Of a stretch of DNA of 64,000 bases, positions 53,823 to 62,712 are shown in pieces. Every line of letters starts with the position of its first letter. Positions within the stretch are counted from its first letter, which is position 1. The notes under the pieces were generated by a model, which saw nothing but the letters and a program-made list of their open reading frames with translations, did not search any database and was not told where the DNA came from. The DNA is from Streptomyces sp. TLI_146 (lineage in GTDB: Bacteria > Actinomycetota > Actinomycetes > Streptomycetales > Streptomycetaceae). The stretch is from contig NZ_PJMX01000001.1 in NCBI RefSeq assembly GCF_002846415.1, positions 6,324,001-6,388,000 of the forward strand. The letters are read 5' to 3'. Made by a program: the position numbers and the translations under genes.

Positions 53823-55106
53823 TCAATCCCTGGTCTCGCTTGTGGAAGTGCGCTTACGTCTGCGGCTAGGTCTGCGCCTCGGAGGTCGCTCAGCCTCAGT
53901 GCTCGTGGTGCTCTCAATGACCGGTTTCGAGTTGTCCCTCTCTTCCTTGTCTTGTTCTGGGGCATGCGGCTTCGGCTTACTCTGATAGGCAATGGACGGC
54001 ATCTGCAATCCGCCCGGGTAGTCGTCAAATAGCAACATGAATCCGAGGTATGTGTTCGGGACCGGTTTTCGGAAGGTTGCACGGTAGCTGCCATCCTGCA
54101 ATGGTTTAATTCTCGTCATCTCGGAGTCGGCGCGGTGATAACGGGGCCGATCCCTCTTGTTCATGAAAGCCCACACCGATGCCGGTTGGGGCTCATTTGG
54201 AAGAATAACCTGGAGGGTCAAGCGATCGTATGGTTCCGATGGTTGGATTAGTACCGCATTCTCAAGTAGCTGCTGGGGCCGGAAGACTCTCCTGTATCCC
54301 AAGGTTCTTGATTGGCCATACTTGGACTTAGGGAATATTATTTTTACCACGCCGTCGTCAGGGGACGCCGTAATTCGTACTCGGCAGTTTCCGTGCGTCG
54401 GCACGTACATGCTTCCAGAGTCGGGTGACCAAGCGCCTATCAATTCGCCTTTCTCCAGTATCCAAGTGCGTTTACTGGAGTTAGGCCTCAAGGTTCTGGT
54501 TATATCCATGTGTCGAACTGCTAGTCGGAAATCCTGCCAGAAGGTCCCGTATACAAGGTCATTTCCATCATTCTCTTCCATGAACAGCGTAAGCTCAATT
54601 TGTTCCGTGGACCCTCTGGCGCCGACCGCCTCTAGTTCGATAAGTTGTTTAGCGAGAATCCTCATGAGGTCAAGTTCTGGGCAGGGTATGCCCTCCGTTT
54701 CGCAGTATGTTTTTTCGCTGCAGTTCAGCCTTAGGATCGACTTAGCCTTGGCGCGTCGCTTCTTCGCGGTGTCAAGATCTTTATCGTGTCGGAGATTGAA
54801 GCTACTAATGATTGCCTCAGTCAGTCGGTCGATAGTCACCCTGACTCGCTTCTTGCGACCGGTTAGTAGATTCTGTGCATAAGTTAGGCTATAGACGCCG
54901 TCGAAAATTGCCTCTTCAACGGCGTCCCGCCATATCTCGACTTCGTCGTAATTGCGAGTGACACGATCTCGTACGAGCGATAGCTCCCTGATGCAGCCGA
55001 AATCTTCTGGATCCGTTACCTCTTCGAGGCCCTTTCCCAGGAGCCTTCTGAGTTCCTGCTGGAGGTCTGCGATGTCAGGCAATCCGTCAGAGGTGTTCGT
55101 GTCCAT
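53823..55106 (-). CDS. Orphan 427-aa protein of low G+C
   Basis: A 427-aa soluble protein I do not recognise. The N-terminal 200 residues are helical and charged (LQQELRRLLGKGLEEV, RHDKDLDTAKKRRAKAK), the middle is beta-like (IKPLQDGSYRATFRKP), and the last 45 residues are Lys/Arg/Glu-rich (RPPRRRPSRRRKR). Codon use is far less GC-biased than the neighbouring core genes (many AT-ending codons), a sign of recent transfer. It is transcribed opposite to the island operon. Confidence 0.7.
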   Translation of the reverse strand: MDTNTSDGLPDIADLQQELRRLLGKGLEEVTDPEDFGCIRELSLVRDRVTRNYDEVEIWRDAVEEAIFDGVYSLTYAQNLLTGRKKRVRVTIDRLTEAIISSFNLRHDKDLDTAKKRRAKAKSILRLNCSEKTYCETEGIPCPELDLMRILAKQLIELEAVGARGSTEQIELTLFMEENDGNDLVYGTFWQDFRLAVRHMDITRTLRPNSSKRTWILEKGELIGAWSPDSGSMYVPTHGNCRVRITASPDDGVVKIIFPKSKYGQSRTLGYRRVFRPQQLLENAVLIQPSEPYDRLTLQVILPNEPQPASVWAFMNKRDRPRYHRADSEMTRIKPLQDGSYRATFRKPVPNTYLGFMLLFDDYPGGLQMPSIAYQSKPKPHAPEQDKEERDNSKPVIESTTSTEAERPPRRRPSRRRKRTSTSETRD

Positions 55107-55275
55107 GACAGGCCTCCCTTCGAGCTGCCGGCCACAGCCAGCGCACCGCCCAGGCGACGTCCGCTGATCTTACAGCGGCGTTACATCGACCATTCCTGCA
55201 TCTAGGGAGACCGGCCGCACTCTGGAGGTCATCCGGGTCCGACGGGCCCACCGAGCAAGGAAGGGTGTGGTCCAG

Positions 55276-55482
55276 ATGGATGCACCGAACGAACAGCTAT
55301 GGCGAAGGGGAGTCATGGGAGCGTTCCTCTACGCCGTGGCGGATATCAAGATCCGCCACTTCTTCCTGCGGACGATCGCCGTGGGTTACCCCGACGCTGT
55401 GTTCCGTGAGCTGGATGAGATCGAGGCGAAGTGCTTCAAATTGCTCCGCATGATCAACCAGATCAACAAGGAACTGGCATGA
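55276..55482 (+). CDS. Small hypothetical protein, first gene of coupled operon
   Basis: A 68-aa helical protein (ADIKIRHFFLRTIAVG, RELDEIEAKCFKLL) with no recognisable domain. ATG 55276 has AAGGAAGGG about 10 nt upstream; the GTG at 55267 is too close to that site. Its stop overlaps the next start (ATGA), and the following genes are all coupled, so it starts the polycistron. Confidence 0.65.
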   Translation: MDAPNEQLWRRGVMGAFLYAVADIKIRHFFLRTIAVGYPDAVFRELDEIEAKCFKLLRMINQINKELA

Positions 55483-55808
55483 GTAGCGCATCCCCTGAGA
55501 ACAACGGTATGCCCGGGCCCTCTGGTCCGCGACTCTGGTCGGCCGGCGCCCGACGAGCAGCGACGCATGCCGCGCAGCACATTCCGTCTACGATCCGTCT
55601 CGTCGAGACCATGATCAAGAACGGTGGCCGCCGCTTCCAGCGGCGAATCCAGCTCTACATCGCGCAGATAGAAGTTGATCTGCGCTTCCTCCGCATAGTC
55701 GCCCAGGGCGACCAGGAAGTTGAAAGTGTCGTTGATGCCCTGGAGGAAGAGGCCTGCTGGCTGAGGCACTGGGCCGACCAGTGCGGCGACTGGGGGGAAG
55801 CCGCGTGA
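55479..55808 (+). CDS. Hypothetical helical protein, coupled operon
   Basis: A 109-aa protein with a Pro/Ser/Gly-rich N-terminus and a helical second half (RRFQRRIQLYIAQIEVDLRFLRIVAQ, then acidic VESVVDALEEEACWLRHWAD). No known domain. The ATG overlaps the upstream stop and its own stop overlaps the next GTG. Confidence 0.65.
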   Translation: MSSASPENNGMPGPSGPRLWSAGARRAATHAAQHIPSTIRLVETMIKNGGRRFQRRIQLYIAQIEVDLRFLRIVAQGDQEVESVVDALEEEACWLRHWADQCGDWGEAA

Positions 55809-56182
55809 GCGCCCTCGCCCCCCAGGGGAACAACCGGCCGGAGCGTCGCCCGCGGACCCGCGCGGAGAAGCATGAGCTTCGCATGGCTGAGCTCCGCGCC
55901 GACGTCGCCCACATCAACGCCCGGACGGCAGCGGAAGTGGCACTCATCCGAGCTGCGGGTCGGGCTCAGCTCCACCTGGAGCGGGCTCGGTTCACGCGCA
56001 TGCTCACCCGTGAGGTGGCCGAGCAGTACGAGGCCATGCATCACGAGATCGCCCGCATCCAGGAGCGCAACCCCGACGACCTGGGCCTGGCTCTCGGCCT
56101 CGCCGAGATTCTGGACGACGGCCAACAGGCAATGCGCAGCGTTATTCACGACCACATCCGCGACGGTGGGAGGCTCTCGTGA
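55805..56182 (+). CDS. Hypothetical coiled-coil protein, coupled operon
   Basis: A 125-aa, highly charged protein: Arg/Glu-rich N-terminus (RRPRTRAEKHELRMAELRAD) then long heptad-like helices (LERARFTRMLTREVAEQYEAM, IARIQERNPDDL) predicted as coiled coil. GTG 55805 overlaps the preceding TGA and its TGA overlaps the next GTG. A structural or adaptor role is likely, but function is unknown. Confidence 0.65.
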   Translation: MSALAPQGNNRPERRPRTRAEKHELRMAELRADVAHINARTAAEVALIRAAGRAQLHLERARFTRMLTREVAEQYEAMHHEIARIQERNPDDLGLALGLAEILDDGQQAMRSVIHDHIRDGGRLS

Positions 56183-56556
56183 ATGTCTTCGGCGACATCA
56201 TCTCGTGGATCTTCGCCAGTCCTCTAAACTTCCTCATCACTCTGGCCGGCCTGATCGTTCTGGCCCACCTGCTTTCGGACTGGCCGGACTTCTCGTCTAG
56301 CAGCCGGCGGTCCGAGCGCCGGGCCGAGCGACTCGCCGCGATGGCGGCTGTCCGAGACGCGACGTACAACGCAACCCGCCGTGCAGCTGAAGTCCGGCAG
56401 CACGTGACCCGCGAACTAGCCGAGGCTGGTCGGCTCGCCCGACGTCGTCGGGCCGAGGCCCGTCAGCAAGCCGCGAAGACCATCGAGAAGGCGCGCAAGC
56501 TCGCGTGGCTCTTCGAGGAGGTCAAGGAACCTCCTCGTGGCAGGGGCCGTAAGTGA
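56179..56556 (+). CDS. Single-TM protein with charged coiled coil, coupled operon
   Basis: A 125-aa protein with an N-terminal TM (about residues 8-33, WIFASPLNFLITLAGLIVLAHLL) and a cytoplasmic basic coiled coil (RRSERRAERLAAMAAVRD, TIEKARKLAWLFEEVKE). The layout, a membrane anchor plus a long charged helix, suggests a scaffold or an ATP synthase b-like stalk. GTGA overlaps at both ends. Confidence 0.65.
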   Translation: MNVFGDIISWIFASPLNFLITLAGLIVLAHLLSDWPDFSSSSRRSERRAERLAAMAAVRDATYNATRRAAEVRQHVTRELAEAGRLARRRRAEARQQAAKTIEKARKLAWLFEEVKEPPRGRGRK

Positions 56557-56735
56557 GTGGCCAGCCGAGCCGGTGGACCACTGTCCTGGTCCTCCTGATC
56601 GTCGCCATGGTGGTGGCACGGTCGCTGGTGGCGGCCCTCGCGCCAGTACTGCCCTGGCTCGTCATCGCGCTCGTCGGTGGCGGAGTACTGAGCGTGGTTG
56701 TGCTGCTGCTTGTCCGCCGCACGAGTCGTTGGTAG
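56553..56735 (+). CDS. Small two-TM membrane protein, coupled operon
   Basis: A 60-aa protein almost entirely membrane-embedded: TM1 about 9-30 and TM2 about 34-54, ending in RRTSRW. No family recognised. GTG 56553 overlaps the previous stop. Small size and coupling suggest a subunit of a membrane complex with its neighbours. Confidence 0.65.
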   Translation: MSGQPSRWTTVLVLLIVAMVVARSLVAALAPVLPWLVIALVGGGVLSVVVLLLVRRTSRW

Positions 56736-56968
56736 GCGCCTTGGACGACATCGCCGACTGGGTCCGCCGGTCTCGGGCCGCCCAAGGGCTCCCCGAGAAA
56801 GTGCTCGACCCGGCAACCGTCGCCAGGCTGGCAGAGCTTGTGCACCTGGCACTGGAGACAGAGCAGACTCGCCGCTCTGAGCGATCCGGACGAAAACCCG
56901 GGCATCTCCCGCCCACGAGGGCATGCGGATGCGCCGCATCCCACCAGGACGGCGGCGACCGTCACTGA
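56729..56968 (+). CDS. Hypothetical protein, coupled operon
   Basis: A 79-aa frame with a helical N-terminal half (LDDIADWVRRSRAAQGLPEKV, ARLAELVHLALETEQ) and a His/Cys-containing C-terminus (CGCAASHQDGGDRH). The start is weak: TTG 56729, inside the upstream stop region, or TTG 56741. The gene is less certain than its neighbours. It leaves a 68-nt gap before the ATPase gene. Confidence 0.45.
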   Translation: MVGALDDIADWVRRSRAAQGLPEKVLDPATVARLAELVHLALETEQTRRSERSGRKPGHLPPTRACGCAASHQDGGDRH

Positions 56969-57036
56969 CGCCACGCCCCCGCGTCGGAGCAGGTCCTTTG
57001 CTTCGGCGCTTTTTCATCCGTCATACAGGAGAGGCG

Positions 57037-59205
57037 TTGAACACTCCCGCTGGGATTGATCGCAGTCGCCGTACGTACCTCGTGCTCTTCCCTCATGATC
57101 TCCACCGCGATGCGGTACTCGCCGTCCTCCGAGCCCTGTACGGCCCTCTGCGTCTGTCGCTCCTGGGCGGGGACAGCACGGTCGCCCTGGAGGTCTACGC
57201 CGACGTACGCGGTATCCGCTACTACTTCACCGTGGCGGGCGCGACAGACGGTGTGGAGAACATGCTCCAGACCCACCTGGCCGGCGCTACCGTGACGCCG
57301 GTTGACGGCACCGACGACATCATGGCCACGACGCTTTGGTCACGAGTCGTAGAGGTCGGAACATCCAACGCCCACGTGCCGCTGCGGATCGCCTCGCCAG
57401 CAGCAGTCACGGCTGGCCTGCTCAGCTGCTTTACGAGCCTGAGCGGCAACGAAGCCCTCGGGCAGCAATGGATCATCACGGCGGCTCGGTCGCAGGGTGC
57501 GACCCCCAACCGAAGGTGGACCCAACGACCCATCGACGAGGCGGCGCACAAGCAGAAGAACGCCGAACCGGTCTTCCTCGCGGTCGGCCGCATGGCAGCT
57601 CGTGGGCTTGGTGCGAAGGCTCTCCTTGGTCGGCTCCAGGCGCACTACAGCAGTCTGCGCACACACGGCGTGAGGGTGAAGAAGCGGCGGTTCGTGCGGT
57701 CAGCGACCGCTCGCCAGCGCCTTCAGGCCAGGTCGAACCCGCTGGTCTACCCCGCCACTCTCAACGCGGCTGAGCTGGCCGCGGTCATCGGCTGGCCGTT
57801 CGGCTCGCCCCAGGTCGCCGGTCTGGCACTCGGCCACTCGCGCCGGCTGGCCCCGAGCTACTCCCTGCCCCGGCAAGGGCTGGTCATCGGGACGTCGAAC
57901 TTCCCCGGTGACATCCGGCCCCTGGCCATCGCCGCCGAGGACCGGGCTGCCCACACCCTGATCGTCGGCCCGACCGGTACCGGCAAGAGCACCTTGATCG
58001 AGAACCTGATCACCGCCGACATCCAGGCCGGCGCGGGCCTGGCCTACATCGACCCCAAGGGCGACTCCGTCCGGCGCATCCTCGACGCCATACCGCGTGA
58101 GCGCCTGGCCGACGTCTTGCTGTTCGACGTCACCGACCTTGAGCGGCCCATCGGCTTCAACGTGCTGGCTGGAGACCGCGCCGACCGGGTGGCCGGTCAG
58201 CTCATGCTGGTCTTCGACAAGCTCTTCGGCCTGTCGATCAACACCCCTCGCGCCTATGACGTGTTGCGCAACACCCTCATGACGCTGGCCGAGTGCGGCT
58301 ACACCGTGATCGAGGTGCCGCTCGCCCTTCTGCCTGGTCCCCGAGGCCAGGCCTTCCGCGACACCCTGACCGGCCAGCTGCGGAACCCCGAACTGTTGGA
58401 CTTCTGGCAGTGGTTCGACAACCTCAGCACCCGTGAGCAGGCCGAGACCGGAGCGCCCATCACCCGCCGACTGCGTCCTTTGCTCCTCTACCCCGAACTG
58501 CGGGCGACGTTCGGCCAGGTCCAGTCTGGCCTCGACTTGGCGGCGGCCGTAGCGGCGCGCAAGATCGTGCTCATTCCGCTCAACAGCGCGCAGCTCCACG
58601 AGGAAGCCGCCCTCGTCGGCACGCTGTGTCTGAACGCGCTGTGGAACGTCATCCAGGTCACCGAGCGAGCCGAGAACTTCGCCTTGTACGTCGATGAGTT
58701 CCGCGACCTGATCAACCTGCCGATCTCCTTCGGCGACATGCTCGCCAAGGCCCGCGGCCACCGCCTCCCGATCACTGTGGCCACCCAGGACGTCAGCCGT
58801 CTGACCGACGGCATGCGCAAGGACGTCATGAACAATGCCCGGACGAAGATCTTCTTCCAACCGGCGGCTTCCGATCTGGCCTTGTTGGCCCAGGAACTGG
58901 GCGGCACGGCGACCGCGGCCGACCTGGCCCACCTGGGCCCGCGCGAGATCATCGCTCGCATCTATGTCGATGGCGTGGCGACACCGCCGGTCACCGGCCG
59001 GACCCACCCGCCGCCCGCACCTGTCGGGCTAGGACAGGCCGCCCAGAGCGCTTCTCGCTCGCGCTACGGACGGCCCCGAGCCGAGGTCGAGGCAGAGATC
59101 GACGAGCGGCTGAGGCTGGCGACACGGCGGGTAGGTCGTACGACCGGGACCGCTCCGGAGCCGACGCCACCAGAGCAGATCGGCTGGGAGGAGTGGGAGC
59201 TGTGA
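57037..59205 (+). CDS. TraG/VirD4-like conjugation ATPase
   Basis: A 722-aa P-loop ATPase resembling type IV coupling proteins and TraG-like conjugal ATPases of actinobacteria. The N-terminal 300 residues are a family-specific domain; Walker A GPTGTGKST lies near 311, IDPKGDSVRRIL follows, Walker B is LYVDEFRDL near 551, and ATQDVSRLTDGM is the sensor-like segment. No N-terminal TM is visible, unlike classical VirD4, so small membrane proteins of the operon may provide the anchor. TTG 57037 has AGGAG upstream. Confidence 0.82.
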   Translation: MNTPAGIDRSRRTYLVLFPHDLHRDAVLAVLRALYGPLRLSLLGGDSTVALEVYADVRGIRYYFTVAGATDGVENMLQTHLAGATVTPVDGTDDIMATTLWSRVVEVGTSNAHVPLRIASPAAVTAGLLSCFTSLSGNEALGQQWIITAARSQGATPNRRWTQRPIDEAAHKQKNAEPVFLAVGRMAARGLGAKALLGRLQAHYSSLRTHGVRVKKRRFVRSATARQRLQARSNPLVYPATLNAAELAAVIGWPFGSPQVAGLALGHSRRLAPSYSLPRQGLVIGTSNFPGDIRPLAIAAEDRAAHTLIVGPTGTGKSTLIENLITADIQAGAGLAYIDPKGDSVRRILDAIPRERLADVLLFDVTDLERPIGFNVLAGDRADRVAGQLMLVFDKLFGLSINTPRAYDVLRNTLMTLAECGYTVIEVPLALLPGPRGQAFRDTLTGQLRNPELLDFWQWFDNLSTREQAETGAPITRRLRPLLLYPELRATFGQVQSGLDLAAAVAARKIVLIPLNSAQLHEEAALVGTLCLNALWNVIQVTERAENFALYVDEFRDLINLPISFGDMLAKARGHRLPITVATQDVSRLTDGMRKDVMNNARTKIFFQPAASDLALLAQELGGTATAADLAHLGPREIIARIYVDGVATPPVTGRTHPPPAPVGLGQAAQSASRSRYGRPRAEVEAEIDERLRLATRRVGRTTGTAPEPTPPEQIGWEEWEL

Positions 59206-59987
59206 GCATCACGCGGAAGTACCTCAACCAGCTGGCGCCGCAGCTGAGCCCGCGAGACCTCGCCATCATCTCCGAGGTCGGTCGATTCAAGATCATGACC
59301 GGCGGCCAGGTGGAGCGGCTGTTCTTCGCTGACTGCTCGGACACCAGCCGGGCCCGGAACCGTCAGGCGGTGTTGCGCCGGCTGACCGAGCACCGTGTTC
59401 TCGCCCGGGTTGGAGAGCGGCGGGTCGGCGGTGCCCAGCGTGGCTCGGCCTCGTTTCTGTACACCCTCGATGTCGCTGGTCAGCACCTGAGCCAGGGCAC
59501 CAGCACGCGACCGCGGCGGCCGTACTCCTGGTACGAGCCGACGATCGGGCACTTCCTCGGTGTCGCCGAGCTGTACGTCGTGCTCCGAGAGGCCGACCAG
59601 TCCGGGCTGTTCTCGCTGCTCAACTTCCAGACCGAACCGTACTGCTGGCGCACCTTTGGCCAGCGCACCCTCAAGCCCGACGCCTTCACGCAGGTCGGCA
59701 TCGTCACGGCCGATGGCCGGCGGCGTAAAGGCAGCTTCTTCATCGAGGTGGACCGGGCCAACCAGTACGGCGCGAAGATCGAGACGAAGGTGCCACAGTA
59801 CGTGGCGTACTACCAGCATGACCGTCTTGCCCAGCCCGAGAGAGCCTTCCCGCGCATCGTCTTCCTGGTCCCGGACCAGCAGCGCGCCGAGTACCTCAGC
59901 CGACTCGTCCAGAGCCGGCCGGAGGTTCGTCAGCTCTTCTCCGTTGGGCTGCTGGAGGACCCGATAGCGGCTCTCTTGCGGTTTTAG
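59202..59987 (+). CDS. Replication-relaxation family protein
   Basis: A 261-aa protein matching the Replic_Relax family (as I recall it) found on plasmids and integrative elements. It has an N-terminal winged-helix part (LSPRDLAIISEVGRFKIMTGG, RQAVLRRLTEHRVLARVGER) and a nuclease-like core with KPDAFTQVGIV and SFFIEVDRANQYGAKIETKV, an acidic D...E-x-D pattern. The GTG at 59202 overlaps the ATPase stop. The pair ATPase plus relaxation protein is typical of mobile elements. Confidence 0.8.
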   Translation: MSITRKYLNQLAPQLSPRDLAIISEVGRFKIMTGGQVERLFFADCSDTSRARNRQAVLRRLTEHRVLARVGERRVGGAQRGSASFLYTLDVAGQHLSQGTSTRPRRPYSWYEPTIGHFLGVAELYVVLREADQSGLFSLLNFQTEPYCWRTFGQRTLKPDAFTQVGIVTADGRRRKGSFFIEVDRANQYGAKIETKVPQYVAYYQHDRLAQPERAFPRIVFLVPDQQRAEYLSRLVQSRPEVRQLFSVGLLEDPIAALLRF

Positions 59988-60819
59988 GATCGCCATGTTG
60001 AGCACACGCCTGAGCTGCCAGCGAGACCGTAGACCGTAGACAGGCTGCTTCACCAGGGCCGCCATTCAGTCTCTTTCGGCAAGCAAGCCCGCCGGCGAAA
60101 CGTCCGCCAAGCGTATGAGCACTGCAAGACTGAGATCGGCGGAGCCTCCGACCGGCCATGCCAGGCCGAGGGCCTGACCTCACTCGGCTTCGTGACCACC
60201 ACCAAGCTCTGACCTCGACCAGCGCCCACCCGACCGGATTGTCAGACTCTGCGGCCACTGGACACCATTAGGGACCAGGAAACTGTCCGAGCACCCCCAC
60301 TACGTCCCCGCCTGGGCGCCCACCGTCGGGCCGGGCTGGGCCACCCTGCTCGACCGACTCGTCCTTGTCTCTGTTCAGATCAGTCTCATGAGATCTGTGG
60401 TTCAGACTCGATCCATTGTTGCGGTACGAGACAGGTGAAACACAAGGGCAGTTACTTCCTCGCCTTTCTCAGCCGAAGGCCACCGCATGAGACAGTCTCT
60501 TAGTGATCAAGCCAGTCGAGGTGATCGCCAATGGCAAGCGCCAGATGAGGATATTGAGCCAAGGCGTAGTGGCACATGCATTCGATGAGCGAAGAGCTCC
60601 AGCCTGGCACCCCTCGCGCTTCCTGCGACAAGCTGAACGCCGACATGACGAAGCCATGCAAACTGGTGGTCTCTCCGCCAGTTTGCGTATTTTTAGAACC
60701 ACGGCTTGACGTTCCCGACGCCACAAGGGACGGTTCCTAGATGACGACAAGGGGCGGGAAGGTCTCCAGTTAGCGGAAGCGCGTCGAGCGATAAACTGCA
60801 GCAGGCAAAGGGACCCATC
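59988..60819. other. 832-bp gap with decayed coding fragments
   Basis: No supported gene. A short frame ending at about 60210 (EIGGASDRPCQAEGL, then TKL and stop) has coding texture but no start. On the minus strand a frame ending near 60500 reads PHLALAIGDHLDWLDH, vaguely like the start of DUF6572 proteins, cut by a stop. A hairpin terminator lies at 60658-60686. The segment looks like a graveyard of gene remnants between two transcription units. Confidence 0.5.
60658..60695 (+). terminator. Hairpin terminator in the island gap
   Basis: GCAAACTGGTGG and CCGCCAGTTTGC pair over 12 bp (one G-T), loop TCTCT, followed by GTATTTTTA. It could terminate readthrough from the operon upstream. Confidence 0.75.
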
Positions 60820-62712
60820 ATGTGGCCTCAGCGGAACCGCGGAAGCCTCCGCATATCGGCCACCATCGTGGCCCTATTCGTCACCTTCAGTCTCGCGCTG
60901 GGCGCTTGCAGCAGTGGAAGTCACCAGCCGAAAGGCCTTACCGCCACGGTAGGGAGTAAAGGTGGCACGATTAGCGGCCAGGCCGGTGCCCAGAGCGTCA
61001 CGATTACGGTTCCGCCCGGCGGGGCAGACGACAATACAGAAATCACGTTCCAAGATCGCCACCAGGTCAATACCGATGCCACCGACGGACAGCTCGGCAT
61101 TGCCAGACTGGGTACTCCGGTAGAAGTGACCACAACCCGAGGTCGCCTTGCGCAGGGTCGCGTCACCCTGTCGTACAACCCCAAGCAGCTCCCGCCAGGT
61201 AGTACAGCCTCCCAGATCGGCATCCTGGTCTTCGATCCCAAGCTGGGTGCTTGGTTTCCGCTACTCGACTCGCGCGTTGATAGTGCCGCCCACCGCGTCA
61301 CCGGCACCGCACCGCATTTCTCCCTCTTCAAGACCTACGTCATCGCTCCGGGGAAGCGACTCCTTCACATCGCCGGCCGTGGCATCCAGATGGCAGTCGA
61401 CGCCACCACCAGTGTTCTGAGTTACTTCCAAAAGCTCATTACCGTCACGGCATCCACCATCGTTGAAGACCTCTTTGCCGTACCGCCAAAGCTCAAGTGC
61501 GATAAGCCAAGCGCAGTTGTCACCGCTAGCACCCACACCGCCGTCGGTGATGGCCGGTTCCACGCCTGCACCGATGGCGATGGAAAAGACATCACTCTTA
61601 ACATGGTCAACGGGGTGGGTTATCCACTCCGTCTCGACCGACTTCCGCAAGGCGTCACAGTCAGCATTAAAGATGCACTTGGCAGCGGCGATACCGTCAG
61701 TGTAATCCGCAACCTGTATTACATGACCCAGGGGCAGAAGGTGATCGCCGGCGCCAAGCAGGGAAGTGTCACTGTCAATGACAAAATGACCAGAACTGCC
61801 AATCTGCACGGGCACATGGATGGCACTGCTGTCGCCTTCGACATGATGTTGGGCACTCTTCTGGTCTTCATGCCAGCCCTCAGCGCCGACAAGTCATGGC
61901 TTGAAGGCATTGTGCAGAACATCGCTGTATCTCAAACTTCCAAGACCGGTGGTTCCGGTCTCGCCAAGGCCGCCCAAACCGCCACTCACACCGCCACTAG
62001 CACTCCAGCGAAATCCGAAGGGCAGCCTGACCGGGCTGCGGAACTCGGCAACGTGCTCGCAGCAGGCGACTGCATCCTTGACTCGAAGGATGCACTCGCC
62101 TCCGACGGCTCTCCCGGCGACCGCTTCAAGTCGGCCGTCAAGGCTGCTCAAACCTGCGGAAAGCTCGTTCTCGCCCAGTTCAATACCACCGCCCTGATCC
62201 CCGCTCTCCTGGACAGCCTCAAGCTCGTCCCGGAGATCGTCCAGGCTCAACTCGCCGGTATCAGTAATGTCTTCACTGGCGGCAAGTACAAACTGACCAG
62301 CGTCTACGTTGATCTGACCCGATTCGACGCCGCCGCTGCACTAAAGGCAAATTTTCAGGGCGAATGGTACGCTCACCGGCGCCTGATCACGATCGATGAA
62401 AACGGAGCCGGCACCCTCAACTGGGGCCCCTATTGGAACTATCGCGACCCCAGCAGCGCCCCGGCTTGCACCAAGGCTAAACATGGATGTGAGATGAGTT
62501 TCCAACTCACTGTCACCCCAGCTGGCGCCACAGCCCGCATTACCGCCTCCAATTCGCCACAGGACTGGCGAGTAGGCCAAGTAGTCGGTGTCCTTAGCCA
62601 GCCCAGCACCGACACCATAATCTTCGATACTGCCAACAATATTGACGATGCAGGAATTGGTGGCACCAACCAATTCTGTGGACCCCGCTCCAACCACCAG
62701 TGTGGCGCCTAA
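60820..62712 (+). CDS. Large island lipoprotein with ZU5-like beta domain
   Basis: A 630-aa predicted lipoprotein: basic N-terminus, hydrophobic core, lipobox LGAC with Cys30. After it comes a Gly/Ser linker and a ZU5-like beta domain (GTISGQAGAQSVTITVPPGG, near 48-68) with paired strands up to about 180. The middle is less structured and the end has Cys-containing loops (CTKAKHGCEM, FCGPRSNHQCGA). It should sit outside the membrane. No enzyme motif was seen. G+C is lower than the core. Transferred DNA is likely. Confidence 0.75.
   Translation: MWPQRNRGSLRISATIVALFVTFSLALGACSSGSHQPKGLTATVGSKGGTISGQAGAQSVTITVPPGGADDNTEITFQDRHQVNTDATDGQLGIARLGTPVEVTTTRGRLAQGRVTLSYNPKQLPPGSTASQIGILVFDPKLGAWFPLLDSRVDSAAHRVTGTAPHFSLFKTYVIAPGKRLLHIAGRGIQMAVDATTSVLSYFQKLITVTASTIVEDLFAVPPKLKCDKPSAVVTASTHTAVGDGRFHACTDGDGKDITLNMVNGVGYPLRLDRLPQGVTVSIKDALGSGDTVSVIRNLYYMTQGQKVIAGAKQGSVTVNDKMTRTANLHGHMDGTAVAFDMMLGTLLVFMPALSADKSWLEGIVQNIAVSQTSKTGGSGLAKAAQTATHTATSTPAKSEGQPDRAAELGNVLAAGDCILDSKDALASDGSPGDRFKSAVKAAQTCGKLVLAQFNTTALIPALLDSLKLVPEIVQAQLAGISNVFTGGKYKLTSVYVDLTRFDAAAALKANFQGEWYAHRRLITIDENGAGTLNWGPYWNYRDPSSAPACTKAKHGCEMSFQLTVTPAGATARITASNSPQDWRVGQVVGVLSQPSTDTIIFDTANNIDDAGIGGTNQFCGPRSNHQCGA

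Noticed and set aside
54157..54882. Forward frame opposite the orphan 427-aa gene
   Set aside because: No ribosome binding site, the reverse frame is longer, has a good start and a terminator directly after its stop.
60503..60709. Forward frame of 68 codons in the island gap
   Set aside because: No ribosome binding site, and its 3' part is the arm of a terminator hairpin; no family resemblance.
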